Of a stretch of DNA of 47,423 nucleotides, positions 23,067 through 32,665 are shown in pieces. Positions within the stretch are counted from its first letter, which is position 1. The number at the start of each line of letters is the position of its first letter. The translations under genes were made by a program, and so were the position numbers. This DNA is from Carex sylvatica (taxonomy: Eukaryota; Streptophyta; Magnoliopsida; Poales; Cyperaceae): contig CAXKVR010000748.1 of NCBI GenBank assembly GCA_964058845.1, positions 1-47,423 on the forward strand. Reading direction: 5' to 3'. The notes under the pieces are model-generated. The model did not search any database and had not been told where the DNA came from. It worked only from the letters and a program-made list of their open reading frames with translations.

Positions 23067-24161
23067 TTAAGCTGCTTTCTCCACAAGCTCCTTAAAGACA
23101 GCAGGATAGCTCTGCTTCAGTTTCTCAAATCCATCTGTCAGTGGCAATGCCAAGTAATTCTCTTTCTTCACCGCAAATTCCATGCAAGTGTCTCTCAGTT
23201 GACGGCAATCGTGTTCTTCAGCTAAAGCCAATGTAGTCGCCACTGTCTCCATGGTTAGATATTCATTTTCACAGAGCTTGTTTTCACATATCATCTTCAA
23301 CCTATCCACCTTATATCGAGCAGCACCTGCTAGTAACCGTTGAGTTGATATTATGGAAGCGCTCTTGTCACTGCTGCCAGTCACGGCCTCAGCTGACTCT
23401 GACACATCATCCGGAAGCAAATCTGTATAGATGAAATGAAGCAAAGTCTGGAAAGTGGTAGCATCGATACCTTCCACAACAACGCGATCGGCAGCTGCCT
23501 TTTCACTTTTGGTACCAAATAGTTCTTCTTTGAAAACAGGGGAACGAGCCGCTAGCACACATTTGTGTGCAGCGAAAGTTCTTCCACCAACGGCAAGATT
23601 GACGTCGGCACCTTCCCCGCTCTCTAATAGCTGGCTGAAATGCACGGCTAAGTTTGAAGACGGTATGGAAGAAGGCTTCGGTACGGTTGCAACAGGAGTT
23701 ACGGGACTATCCATGCAAACCCAGAGGATGCACCGAAATGTCAAGCAATCGTCCGAGAGGTACTTGGAGGAAGAGAGGTCGGATTTTTTCATGAAGTACG
23801 GAACCCCTTGGATTGGATTTTCCGCGTCAAAAGTTTGCAACAATGTACTGGAATTTGTGGTGCACGACGACTGGTCCAACACATAATTACCCTTGTCCCG
23901 TGTTCTCAGGCCAAAGCTCAGAATAGCCGACACCTTCTTGTTTTGAGGATTTAAGAGCTTTACGTAGAGGGAAACATAACCAGTAGTGTAGCTATGCCGA
24001 CCGTTAGGGAAGAATTGGATGACCCAATCGTGGCCGCCTACATGAAGGGGGCTCGATCTGATGTACTTGCCTGTGCCGAGGCCTTTGATGGTCGAGTAGC
24101 CGACAATGTCGAAGATATGTAACCCGCATAAGAATTCGCTTGCATCATTGGATTCATCCAT
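23067..24161 (-). CDS. MATH-BTB (BPM-like) CUL3 substrate adaptor D
   Basis: Intronless, 364 codons from the ATG at 24161 (MDESNDASEF) to TAA. MATH covers about residues 14-145 (HVGGHDWVIQFFPNGR core). BTB covers about 175-290 (ADVNLAVGGRTFAAHKCVLA, ARSPVFKEELFG, TLLHFIYTD). A BACK-like region (QRLLAGAARYKVDRLKMICE) leads to the family-typical end YPAVFKELVEKAA. It is the most canonical of the three adaptors in the cluster. It lies head-to-tail with the MATH-only gene on the same strand, 1.7 kb upstream of it. The GGHDW core resembles GGHNW of the MATH-only protein, so that gene may derive from a D-like parent by loss of BTB. Confidence 0.93.
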   Translation of the reverse strand: MDESNDASEFLCGLHIFDIVGYSTIKGLGTGKYIRSSPLHVGGHDWVIQFFPNGRHSYTTGYVSLYVKLLNPQNKKVSAILSFGLRTRDKGNYVLDQSSCTTNSSTLLQTFDAENPIQGVPYFMKKSDLSSSKYLSDDCLTFRCILWVCMDSPVTPVATVPKPSSIPSSNLAVHFSQLLESGEGADVNLAVGGRTFAAHKCVLAARSPVFKEELFGTKSEKAAADRVVVEGIDATTFQTLLHFIYTDLLPDDVSESAEAVTGSSDKSASIISTQRLLAGAARYKVDRLKMICENKLCENEYLTMETVATTLALAEEHDCRQLRDTCMEFAVKKENYLALPLTDGFEKLKQSYPAVFKELVEKAA

Positions 24162-24768
24162 GGATATGTACAATGTTAAGGTAGTTGTTCATCAGGTTCT
24201 ATGCAGAAGCTGTGATCAAGGAGGGAGCACAGCTAGCATTTAAAAAGTTGAACTCTACCATCGTGCATTTAATTGGCAAACTCAAGTCAAATTTAGCTGG
24301 TTCTTCCCTAACAAGGCCTTCCTGTATAGATTAATCTAGAATGATCTGAAACTGATTTTCTTATAAATTGTTTCATATTTTAATTCCCTCCTTTGTGTTT
24401 TGCCTTTCCTTTGCTGGTACATGTTGGTTAGGTATAGTGCAATCCACATCATTTGATTTTTAATTTAGTCAAATTGAAGATGTATGTTGATTTATATATA
24501 TATATATATATTATTCATCCATCAATTATTAAGCAGCAGCACAATTCGGATTGAAGAGTGGGTGGCAACTCACATTAGGAGAACTTCATTAATATTTTTA
24601 AGCCTCAGTAGCATTCAAAAACTGCTTTAATTATTAATTTAATAAAACGCCGGCATGCTTTTCTTCTCAACATTAGTTTTTTCCATTACTGAAAATATAA
24701 ATTATGAGGAATATGGGGACTAATATAAAAGAAAAGTCTATTAGACCAGAATAAGGATATCATAACTG
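24162..24768. other. Upstream flank of adaptor D
   Basis: AT-rich with a short TA run near 24494-24512. No gene or element end seen before the target duplication at 24760. Confidence 0.55.
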
Positions 24769-25396
24769 GAGAAAAGCTAGGGTGTGATGTGCTCACCAAA
24801 TTCTTGAATTTAGTGAGCACAATTTCAAAAATATATTGGATCAACTTCAAATGATGAATCCAAACTGTTGAAATTTATGTACTTAATAAGTGATGCGTAT
24901 ACATGCAAAATTTTAAAAGTTTCGAGTTTATTTGCTACAAAGTCAAGCAGTCAAAGAAATGATAAAAATTAAATATATAAAACTAACTTATAAATTTACT
25001 TATAAAATGTTCATTTCTTTGACCGCTTAACCTTGTAGCAAATAAACTTGAAATTTTCAAAATTTTGTATGTAAATACATAACTCATGAAGTACATGAAT
25101 TTTAACGATTTGAATTTGACATTTGAAGTCAATACGATATGCTTTTGGAGTTGTGCTCATCAAACCCTCTTGGTGAGCACATCACACAGTGGCGGAATCA
25201 GGATTTGAATTTGAGGGGGGCTGAGCCGCCGAAAGACAAAAGAACAACTGCATAGGGGGTGCCAATCGGTATGCATCTGTAAAAAAATCATATGAAAATA
25301 ACTACCCAATAAGCAACTTCTAATAAGTTGGGGGGTGCTTGGCCCCCCTTTGCTTGTAGCTAGTTCCGCCACTGACATCACACCCTAGCTTTGCTC
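24769..25396. mobile_element. Mutator-like fold-back MITE, interrupted by a hAT MITE
   Basis: Flanked by a perfect 9-bp target duplication TCATAACTG (24760-24768 and 25397-25405). The ends are GAGAAAAGCTAGGGTGTGAT on the left and, read in reverse complement, GAGCAAAGCTAGGGTGTGAT on the right. Arms stay similar for about 190 bp through TGTGCTCACCAA and TTTATTTGCTACAA. Removing the nested element and its duplication leaves about 432 bp. It is non-autonomous with no coding capacity. Confidence 0.9.
25187..25374. mobile_element. hAT-type MITE nested in a Mutator-like MITE
   Basis: A 188-bp element with termini CAGTGGCGGAA and TTCCGCCACTG and a perfect 8-bp target duplication ACATCACA (25179-25186 and 25375-25382). 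It splits the right arm of the Mutator-like element, so it inserted later. Its ends and internal GGGGGG/CCCCCC blocks resemble the 186-bp element in the MNS3 intron, suggesting related families. Confidence 0.92.
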
Positions 25397-25462
25397 TCAT
25401 AACTGAGAGGGTTGGGTTTAGGATTATATGCTAGCTGGCAGGGGCAGATCCACACACAACCA

Positions 25463-25482
25463 GGGGGGGGGGGGGGGGGGGG
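25463..25482. repeat. G20 homopolymer next to a hAT-like end
   Basis: Twenty consecutive G residues follow CAGGGGCAGATCCACACAC at 25439. That start looks like the 5' end of another hAT-type element, but no matching right end was found, so only the homopolymer is annotated with confidence. Confidence 0.8.
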
Positions 25483-25685
25483 TAGCTGCCCCTCTTTGGA
25501 TTTTAAAATCCAATGGAAAAATACGGATCTTGTACCACTTTGCTTTTTCCTGAAAATTATTTTGTCCCTCTCTGAAACTGGGAAGCTCGTCAGGCTAGTC
25601 CAAAAACACCGTTAATGAGAATCTTTGTTGTTTTTGTAGAAATTTACGGGTCTGGACCAACTTTGTTATTTTTTAATATGTAAAA

Positions 25686-26096
25686 GAAGAGGGTTCAAAT
25701 GCCTCCATTTTTTGTGCTTCCACCATGCCTCCATTTTTTTAAGAACTTTAATAATTCAAAATTTAAAACTTAAAAGTCAAAATAAAAAAAGTTATATATG
25801 ATCTACATCATTTTATGTATGCACGTGTAAAAAATTATGACATTTTAATTTTATTTTGGTTGTCATTAAGAGCTTGTAAAAAACATACTAATATGGATAA
25901 TTTCTAGACATTTTTCAACTTATTGATTTACATAAAAACAAAATTAATTTTTTTTATGAGTACATAGAGAAAATAACATAGATCACATCTAACGGTTTTA
26001 TTCTAACTTTTAAGTTTCAAATTTTGAGTTATTAAAGTTTTAAAAAAATAGAGACATAGTGGAGGCACAAAAAATGGAGGTATTTGAACCCTCTTC
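25686..26096. mobile_element. Second Mutator-like fold-back MITE (411 bp)
   Basis: Perfect 9-bp target duplication TATGTAAAA (25677-25685 and 26097-26105). Left end GAAGAGGGTTCAAATGCCTC; right end, in reverse complement, GAAGAGGGTTCAAATACCTC. Similarity continues about 140 bp inward through CCATTTTTTGTGC and ACTTTAATAA. No coding capacity. Its termini differ from those of the element at 24769, so it belongs to another family. Confidence 0.9.
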
Positions 26097-26105
26097 TATG
26101 TAAAA

Positions 26106-27093
26106 TGATATTATTTTGTTATTTTTTTTATTGTTTCTTATTGTGTTGATTGTTTTTTATCTAGTATTCGATTAGCTAATGAGTTTGAACCTGATAAGCT
26201 AGTAGTTGCATGGTGTTAAATGCCTAAATTTATGTTTTGAGTATCATTATTTTATGAGTGCATTCTCATTGTTATTAGTTAAGTACGAACTATTGATCTA
26301 TGCAGGTTACGTATATGGTGGCGAAATAAAAACCAATGCATCAACGAGCAAATGCAGAACAGATCTTTTGTCTTTTTGTTATGTTCAATAGAGAAAAGCT
26401 GTATTTGCGGGAACAAAACATGATTTACTGTTGTGTAGCTTCGGTGCATATATTTATAAAGAGAAGCATAATATTGTGCAACATTGAAGAATATATATGT
26501 TTTCTATAGAATTTTGATAATTCAGAGACAATGATAAAATACTCTTGTTCATGCATGTGCTTGTGCTTTGTATTTGATGCCTTTTTCATTTCCATTCTAT
26601 TGTTTGAATCATGTACATTATCGGCGCGTACTAATTAATGAAAATATTGCACAATAGGCTACAACTGTTAAATAATTTCGCATCCATTTAAAATGGCAAT
26701 GTTTCAAATTTTACTCTGAATTAATGAGATGAAACTGATTTGCTTAGCGGAATTCATTAACTGTTAATTTACTTAGCTGTTCATTTAGAATAATTGTATT
26801 TCAACTCTTTTGTAACTGTCTATACCAATACCATAACAATGACGGTCCAAAGTCAAAATTAGCTGCGAAGTTGGCGTATTTTAATTTTTTTCATTGTTTC
26901 TTGCAATTCAATCTTTTTATTTTTCTTTTTTCGGTTTAAAGCCCGTAGGTGTGCTTGCAAGTAATTCACCATTTTTTTTTTTGCCCGGTTATGCCAAATT
27001 CCCTCCTCTACATAATTTCTTCTATTACTGAAAAGAGTTCCACAGAGAAGAATATACTAGTCCTTTTGCCTAGCAAAAAATAAAATAAAAAAT

Positions 27094-27096
<3 letters not shown>
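26106..27096. other. AT-rich intergenic DNA, no gene seen
   Basis: Only short, compositionally poor open frames. No element ends recognised. Confidence 0.55.

Positions 27097-27140
<44 letters not shown>
27097..27140. repeat. (AT)n microsatellite
   Basis: Twenty-two uninterrupted AT dinucleotides. Confidence 0.9.
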
Positions 27141-27143
<3 letters not shown>

Positions 27144-27494
27144 AACCTTATATTTGGGTAACTTGCTCCTTGCATACACATGCAATACGAACATGAAGAG
27201 CCGCGTTATATTTTGTACAAGTAATTAACTTGATATTTTGAGAAGAACAAATTAACAAAACTCAATCTTAGTTTACAAAAAACATGTATCCAAATTATGA
27301 TTTCGGCCTTAATTTCTGATAGTTCATTTTCTAATATGCAGATTGAGCTAATTAATTAGTTGGCTTTCATTAATTGCATGGGACAAAAGAGGTCTGAATT
27401 TATTAAAAACATTAATATGCACGGGAAGAAGTAAGAACATGAAATGAAAATAAATTCGAACTTCATCTCCAATAAAACTATGCACTGAGTCAAG

Positions 27495-27900
27495 GGGTGG
27501 CAAAAAAAACTTGTAACTCGTGGCTCGATCGTGACTCGTATTTGACTCGTTCGTTAAACAGCTCGTTCATTATTAGACCGAGCTGTTAATAAATCAGTTT
27601 GCCACTAACTCGGTTCAAAATTTACGAGTTCAGGTTGTGACTTAATTAGCTTGCTCACGAGCTAGCTCGACTAGACATTACTTTATGAATTTGTATAAAT
27701 TTATGTACAATTTATACTAATTCAGTTCGGTTCAAAAAATTTATAGAATTTAAAAAAAAAAACAAGATTCAACAAAATTCAGCAAAACAGTCCATCAACT
27801 CACGAACTAACTCGGTCCAATTCGTAACAATTTCAAATTAAAATTTTAACTCGAACTCTTAAAATTAGCTCTCTCATGATTCGGACGGGCTTAGTCACTG
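27495..27900. mobile_element. Possible hAT relic rich in ACTCG/GCTCG words
   Basis: Begins AGGGGTGGCAAAAAAAAC and is dense in ACTCGT, GCTCGTTC, GACCGAGCTGTTAA and CGAGCTAGCTCGAC. The intact hAT element at 35812-39854 carries very similar words near its ends, including GGACCGAGCTGTTAACGAGC. No right terminus or target duplication was found, so this is a tentative one-ended relic. Confidence 0.4.
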
Positions 27901-28241
27901 ATGAAACTTTGATGCACTTAAAATCTTAAAAAAAAACTCCACTTCAAAATATTGAATAATTGAAAGGAAAATACAAGAATCTTCTCAAACATAACTCAAA
28001 TCTGTCCAAGTAAAATAAATTCATACACATGTAGTCGCAGAGAACGCATGAATTAGCGCATACGTGGAAGCATCTGAGCCATAAACCAATCCTGTAATAT
28101 TCTCCTATTTGTTCCTAACTTCCTATTAAACCATTTCCATCCATCCATCAACATTTGCTCAAAAATTCTTATCCAAAATTCACAATAAAATCCCAACACT
28201 ATTTTCTTCAGTTAAGTACTTCTCTACAATTAAGGTCATCA

Positions 28242-29335
28242 ATGGCTACGCAAGCACACATCCTTTCATCTCTTCTTCTCTTTTCCCTCATCGCTTGCAC
28301 CTGCGCGCTCAAATCCGTACCTCCCACATGCGAGCGGATTGAGTGCCCGAGCTATGACGTGGTGGACCAGGGAAACGGGTTCGAGATCCGCCGGTACAAC
28401 TCAACTGTGTGGGTGTCTACCGCCCCCATTGAAGACATTTCCTTTGTTGCGGCCACTCGCACAGGATTCTTCCAGTGAGAATCTCAAATCTCTTACCATG
28501 CTTTTCATTTTGTATACCATAACTTGTCTTCCCTTTTCTCTCTTCTAGTTTTGTGTTGAGGAAGGGAAAATTAAAGAAGGGTTTGGGTTGGGTTTGTTTT
28601 CAGCCCTTGAGTCATTCAGGTCTGGTACTTTTATGATTTGACCCATTGTTGGTCTTTTCGGCACCTTAGTCTGATTTCCTGTCAGACCGGGTTCAGCTTT
28701 TAGGTCAAGATTAGATTGTAAGTATCCTGTTATGTTCTTGTTAAGCAACTTGTGTTCAATTCAGGTTCCATTCAATTTGGAACTTTGGAAAAACTTATGA
28801 ACTCCTAACAATGTGTAATTCTTATACTGAACTGTCCCAAAACCAAGCATTTTGAATTGCAATCCTTAATCAGCAGCAACTCTCCTTTCTTTCTTTTTAT
28901 AGGTTATTCAACTACATCCAAGGGAAAAATGCATACAATGAAACAATAGAGATGACGGGTCCCGTGATCACTCAGGTCTCCCCCAGTGACGGCCCTTTCT
29001 GTGCCTCATCTTTCGTTGTGAGTTTCTATGTGCCAAAGAAGAATCAAGCAGACCCACCAGCAGCTGATGGGCTCCACCTGCAGAAGTGGGGACCCACATT
29101 TGCTGCTATTAGGCAGTTCAGTGGATTTGTGTCTGACGATACCCTCGGCGAGGAGGCAGCAGCTCTATATTTGAGTCTTCAGGGGTCTAATTGGGCATCA
29201 GCTGTGGACCAGGGAAGGAAAGCGGACCCCACATCGTCTTATACCGTGGCACAGTACAACTCGCCATTTGAGTTTAGTGGCAGGGTTAATGAGATATGGA
29301 TGCTGTTTTCTCAGGAAAGTATAAACAAAATGTGA
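28242..29335 (+). CDS. SOUL-family haem-binding protein with signal peptide
   Basis: Two exons, 28242-28474 and 28903-29335, joined in phase across a GT-AG intron, give 221 residues. An N-terminal hydrophobic stretch (ILSSLLLFSLIACTCAL) is a likely signal peptide ending near residue 24. The SOUL domain follows: ESPxY-type start (CPSYDVVDQGNGFEIRRY), VAATRTGF, LFNYIQGKN, the IEMTGPVIT motif, SFYVPKK and the C-terminal pattern NSPFEFSGRVNEIW. SOUL proteins bind haem or tetrapyrroles. The signal peptide suggests extracellular, vacuolar or ER residence rather than the cytosolic or plastid location of other plant members. The start was chosen at ATG 28242 because it begins the signal peptide; the open frame upstream has no family similarity. 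Confidence 0.92.
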
Positions 29336-29932
29336 GGGGTTTTATTTTTGGGGTGTATATCTTAAAGGCTATAATTTTATAATTATAGCAGCTCGTAAGG
29401 TACTAATTTCTTAATGTAGCAGAGATCCATGTTGAGAGATGGTTTTCCAGCTGCTGAGAAATAAGGTTTGTACTTTGTAGAGTAGTCTTATGATGTAAAA
29501 TAAAAAATAAAGTTTTACTTCGATTTAATTAGTCAAATCAGTAGCTAATCATTTGTCACAGAGTATGGAGAGTGCTATATCAAAAATGGCTTATAAAAAC
29601 AATATTTGTGTTTGTCAGTGTTGTAAATAACGGTATGAGCTTGTCGAACTGATGGAGTACCGTCAAGTGATTAATAGTTATGCAGTCGATTAATTAGAAT
29701 TTTGCGGATAATTTTGAATTTTCATTAAAGTTATGTGAATAAACGCTTAATTATTAAAAATGATCAATTTAACTCATCAAATTTATCAAATAAACTAGTT
29801 TAAATTAGTTTCTTTGTCGTTTACAAATTTTATGAAAAAGTTATGTGAATATACTCTTAATTATTAAAAATGATCAATTTAACTCTGAAATTGTCATTTA
29901 CAAAACTGAGATAAGACAAGGCGGAGTATGGT

Positions 29933-30080
29933 ACATATAAATTCATAATAATTATAATAACAATAACAACAATAATAAATGAAAACAGACAATTTGTGAT
30001 GTTTTTACATATAAATTCATAATAATTATAATAACAATAACAACAATAATAAATGAAAACAGACTATTTGTGATGTTTTT
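29933..30080. repeat. Perfectly adjacent 74-bp tandem duplication
   Basis: Copies 29933-30006 and 30007-30080 differ at one position (GACAATTT versus GACTATTT). A longer-spaced related pair (AATTATTAAAAATGATCAAT) lies just upstream near 29748 and 29856. The block sits inside a possible small transposon with ends CAGTGTTGTAAA (29616) and TTTACAACATTG (about 30134). Confidence 0.9.
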
Positions 30081-30135
30081 CCGTCAACAACTAATAGGCT
30101 GATTAGTCGAGCTAAATGGTTGTTTTTTACAACAT

Positions 30136-31319
30136 TGGTGTAATTGCTGCACCAAGAGTTGGTTTGGGCTCACTTTCTCTTGGCGGCCCATGGGGATCAA
30201 ATGTAGTAAGTGTTGGACTCTTTGAGGAAGTTATAACCTTTTCAAATGCATTGATGATACTTTATATGGATTGATCGATGCGGCTAATCTTGTTCTTAAT
30301 TTTTGATTAAATTTAATCAATGATCCCCTTCTAGTTATGATCATCTATGTTGAAATTTTTCATGCTTGTCCTTAACGTGAAACCTGTATGTGGTCCTGTA
30401 CACTTGTTGGCCTGTTGCATTACAACAAAAAATTAAGACAATAAAATTCTACATATTCTTGTTAAATAATGATACAGACCTTTTAGCACATTTTTCCCCC
30501 TCAGATTTCATGTGGTTTATTTGATTAGAAAAAAATATTAATAGTCTTTTGTTGTCAGTAATAAAGATTGTATATTAAGATGAGGTCAAAAATTTCGGTA
30601 CTTAGTGAGGTAGAAGGTGGGACCCACGTTCCAGCTGGTACGTATGTGTACGTATGTCAGAAATGAAGTTTTGCAGAGTCTAACCCTCTAAATTTAGACA
30701 AGGTAAAATATAGCAACTTGACATTATGTTGATAAACTAACATAAGGTAAAATATTAATGTAGAATAGTCGTCCATCTCAATTTAAATATTTTGTAAGCA
30801 TCCAATCCGTAACCAAAGGTGCCAATGCAAAATTCGATGACTTTTTTATGTACTAACAGAAATTTTTAATGCAAGTTTAACGATTCGAGTTTGTCAGTTA
30901 ATTCCATGACTCTATTTAAGCACATTAGTTGTGTCAGATGCCTAAGAAAATAATAACACCTGATCTCTCCTTACAAATTTATAGTTTATACAAAATTGCT
31001 GGAAATCAATGAATTTATTTGATCCCCCTATTAATACCTTGGAGTACATACCATACTGACAAATGAATTATTCGGATTCAGTTCGACGAGATCAAAAATT
31101 CATGATTTGGAAATGATTCAGGAATGATTCGGAATTATCTGAATCAGAGATCTGATTCCTGCAAAAGATAAAAAAAAAAATTGGGAAAAATTTAGAAAAA
31201 ATTTGCGAATAATTTGTAAAATTCGCAAATTATTCGGATTTAATTTGATCAACCGAATAATTCAGTGTTCGATTCAGCATCACCAAAAAACAAATTATTC
31301 GCGAATAATTAGCAAATTT
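30136..31319. other. AT-rich intergenic DNA
   Basis: No gene seen. A block near 31080-31320 is dense in ATTCGGAAT, GAATAATTCG and TTCGCGAATAATT words, a texture common in decayed plant transposon ends, but no boundaries are recognisable. Confidence 0.5.
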
Positions 31320-32165
31320 TATGACTATGGTAGATACCCTTTGCTGTACGGTACCACTTATGAAGCCATTTAGCAAAACTAGTCGCATCGTTGCAGCTCT
31401 GCCGCAACAATTTTTTTAATGCGCTTGTTGGCGTACATAGGTTGCGCATTTTTTTTAATACCAGCATCGTAAGTGAGGACGTGTGTCCCATAACCCTTCA
31501 AAAATGTCTCAATATCTAAATTATGCGCCTTGTTCAAATGATGAGATGCAAAAAAAATACAATGCCTTTTAAATTTCACCTTCGTTGCGTATACCAACTA
31601 TCAGAACGTTGTTATGTCACAACTTAAGGCTGACGATATTTAGAAATATTCACAATTTTTAGAAAATAAAATGCCCTCTGAACTTCACCTATTTTGCACA
31701 GCCCAGTTATAAGAGTGAAATACGTCAGCAAATTAACTGTGCCATATGAAAATTATGACATACAGAAAATCCAATGTCTTGCTAATTTCGTTTTTTTGCA
31801 GTCCAATTACAAGAGCATTATAGGTCACAACATTAGACTCATGTCCTTCAGAATTCATATCATCATAAGAGCGGCACATTTCATCATATTAAACTCAAGC
31901 TCTTTGTAAATTATAACTACAAAATCCAATGTTTTCTAAGTTCCCTCTTTGTTGCACAACAAAATTACAGATCATTAACCTAATGTTCTTTGGAAATCAT
32001 ATATCTTTGCACAGCTTGCTCTCGTATACCTTCCTTGCACAGTAAAGTTATAAGAGTGTTATAGGTCACGACATTAGGTATGTTCTTTGGAAATCATATT
32101 TCTTTGCACAGCTTGCTCTCGTCAGCACCAAAGCTGTCAGAGCTGCTCGACCAAGAGAATGCATG
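31320..32165 (-). pseudogene. Decayed P-class PPR gene fragment
   Basis: Minus-strand translation gives recognisable pentatricopeptide units that fall in different frames or are separated by stops. At 32078-31982: PNVVTYNTLITLLCKEGI followed by REQAVQ. At about 31850-31755: ESNVVTYNALVIGLQKNEI. At about 31738-31640: VNLLTYFTLITGLCKIGEVQ. The xVxTYNxLIxGLCKxGxVxxA pattern is diagnostic of P-class PPR repeats, which bind RNA in organelles when intact. A 44-bp segment (ATGTTCTTTGGAAATCAT onward) is repeated at about 31982 and 32080. No start codon, targeting peptide or continuous frame remains. Confidence 0.78.
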
Positions 32166-32665
32166 TCATATCGCCAAGATTATTTTTTTTAGTGTAAAAC
32201 AAATTGATATTGTTAAGAATGTAACCTTATGCTGATCATATTTACGAAAAGAAATATGATTCATCCAAACTTAGAATAATATAGCAATCAATTCCTGACA
32301 AAATGAAATTGTGTTAGAAGCATTTAATTCTCGGTCTTAATCATATCATAAGACATTTATATGGTCTTTTAAGCCTACATTACTACGGTTTTTGCCTAGG
32401 TAGACTATGAATGAAGGTGCAGTGTTTGCAAAAAGAGGAACAACAAAAATGATAATAAAACTAAATAAAATATACAGTAAGAGTATATTGGTATGGAATT
32501 GCTAATATGATACTAAGTCTATTGTATTCTAGCTATTTTATCTTTTTACACTTTATACAGAGAAATTATGTATGGAAAGAAGTGTAACACACGAACCTGA
32601 AACAGTGGACAGATGAAGCAGAAGTAGCACGTGCAATCCAGAAATTCGAAATGCTGAACCCAGTG

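Noticed and set aside
28545..28748. Minus-strand frame of 67 codons
   Set aside because: It lies wholly in the intron of the SOUL gene and resembles nothing known.
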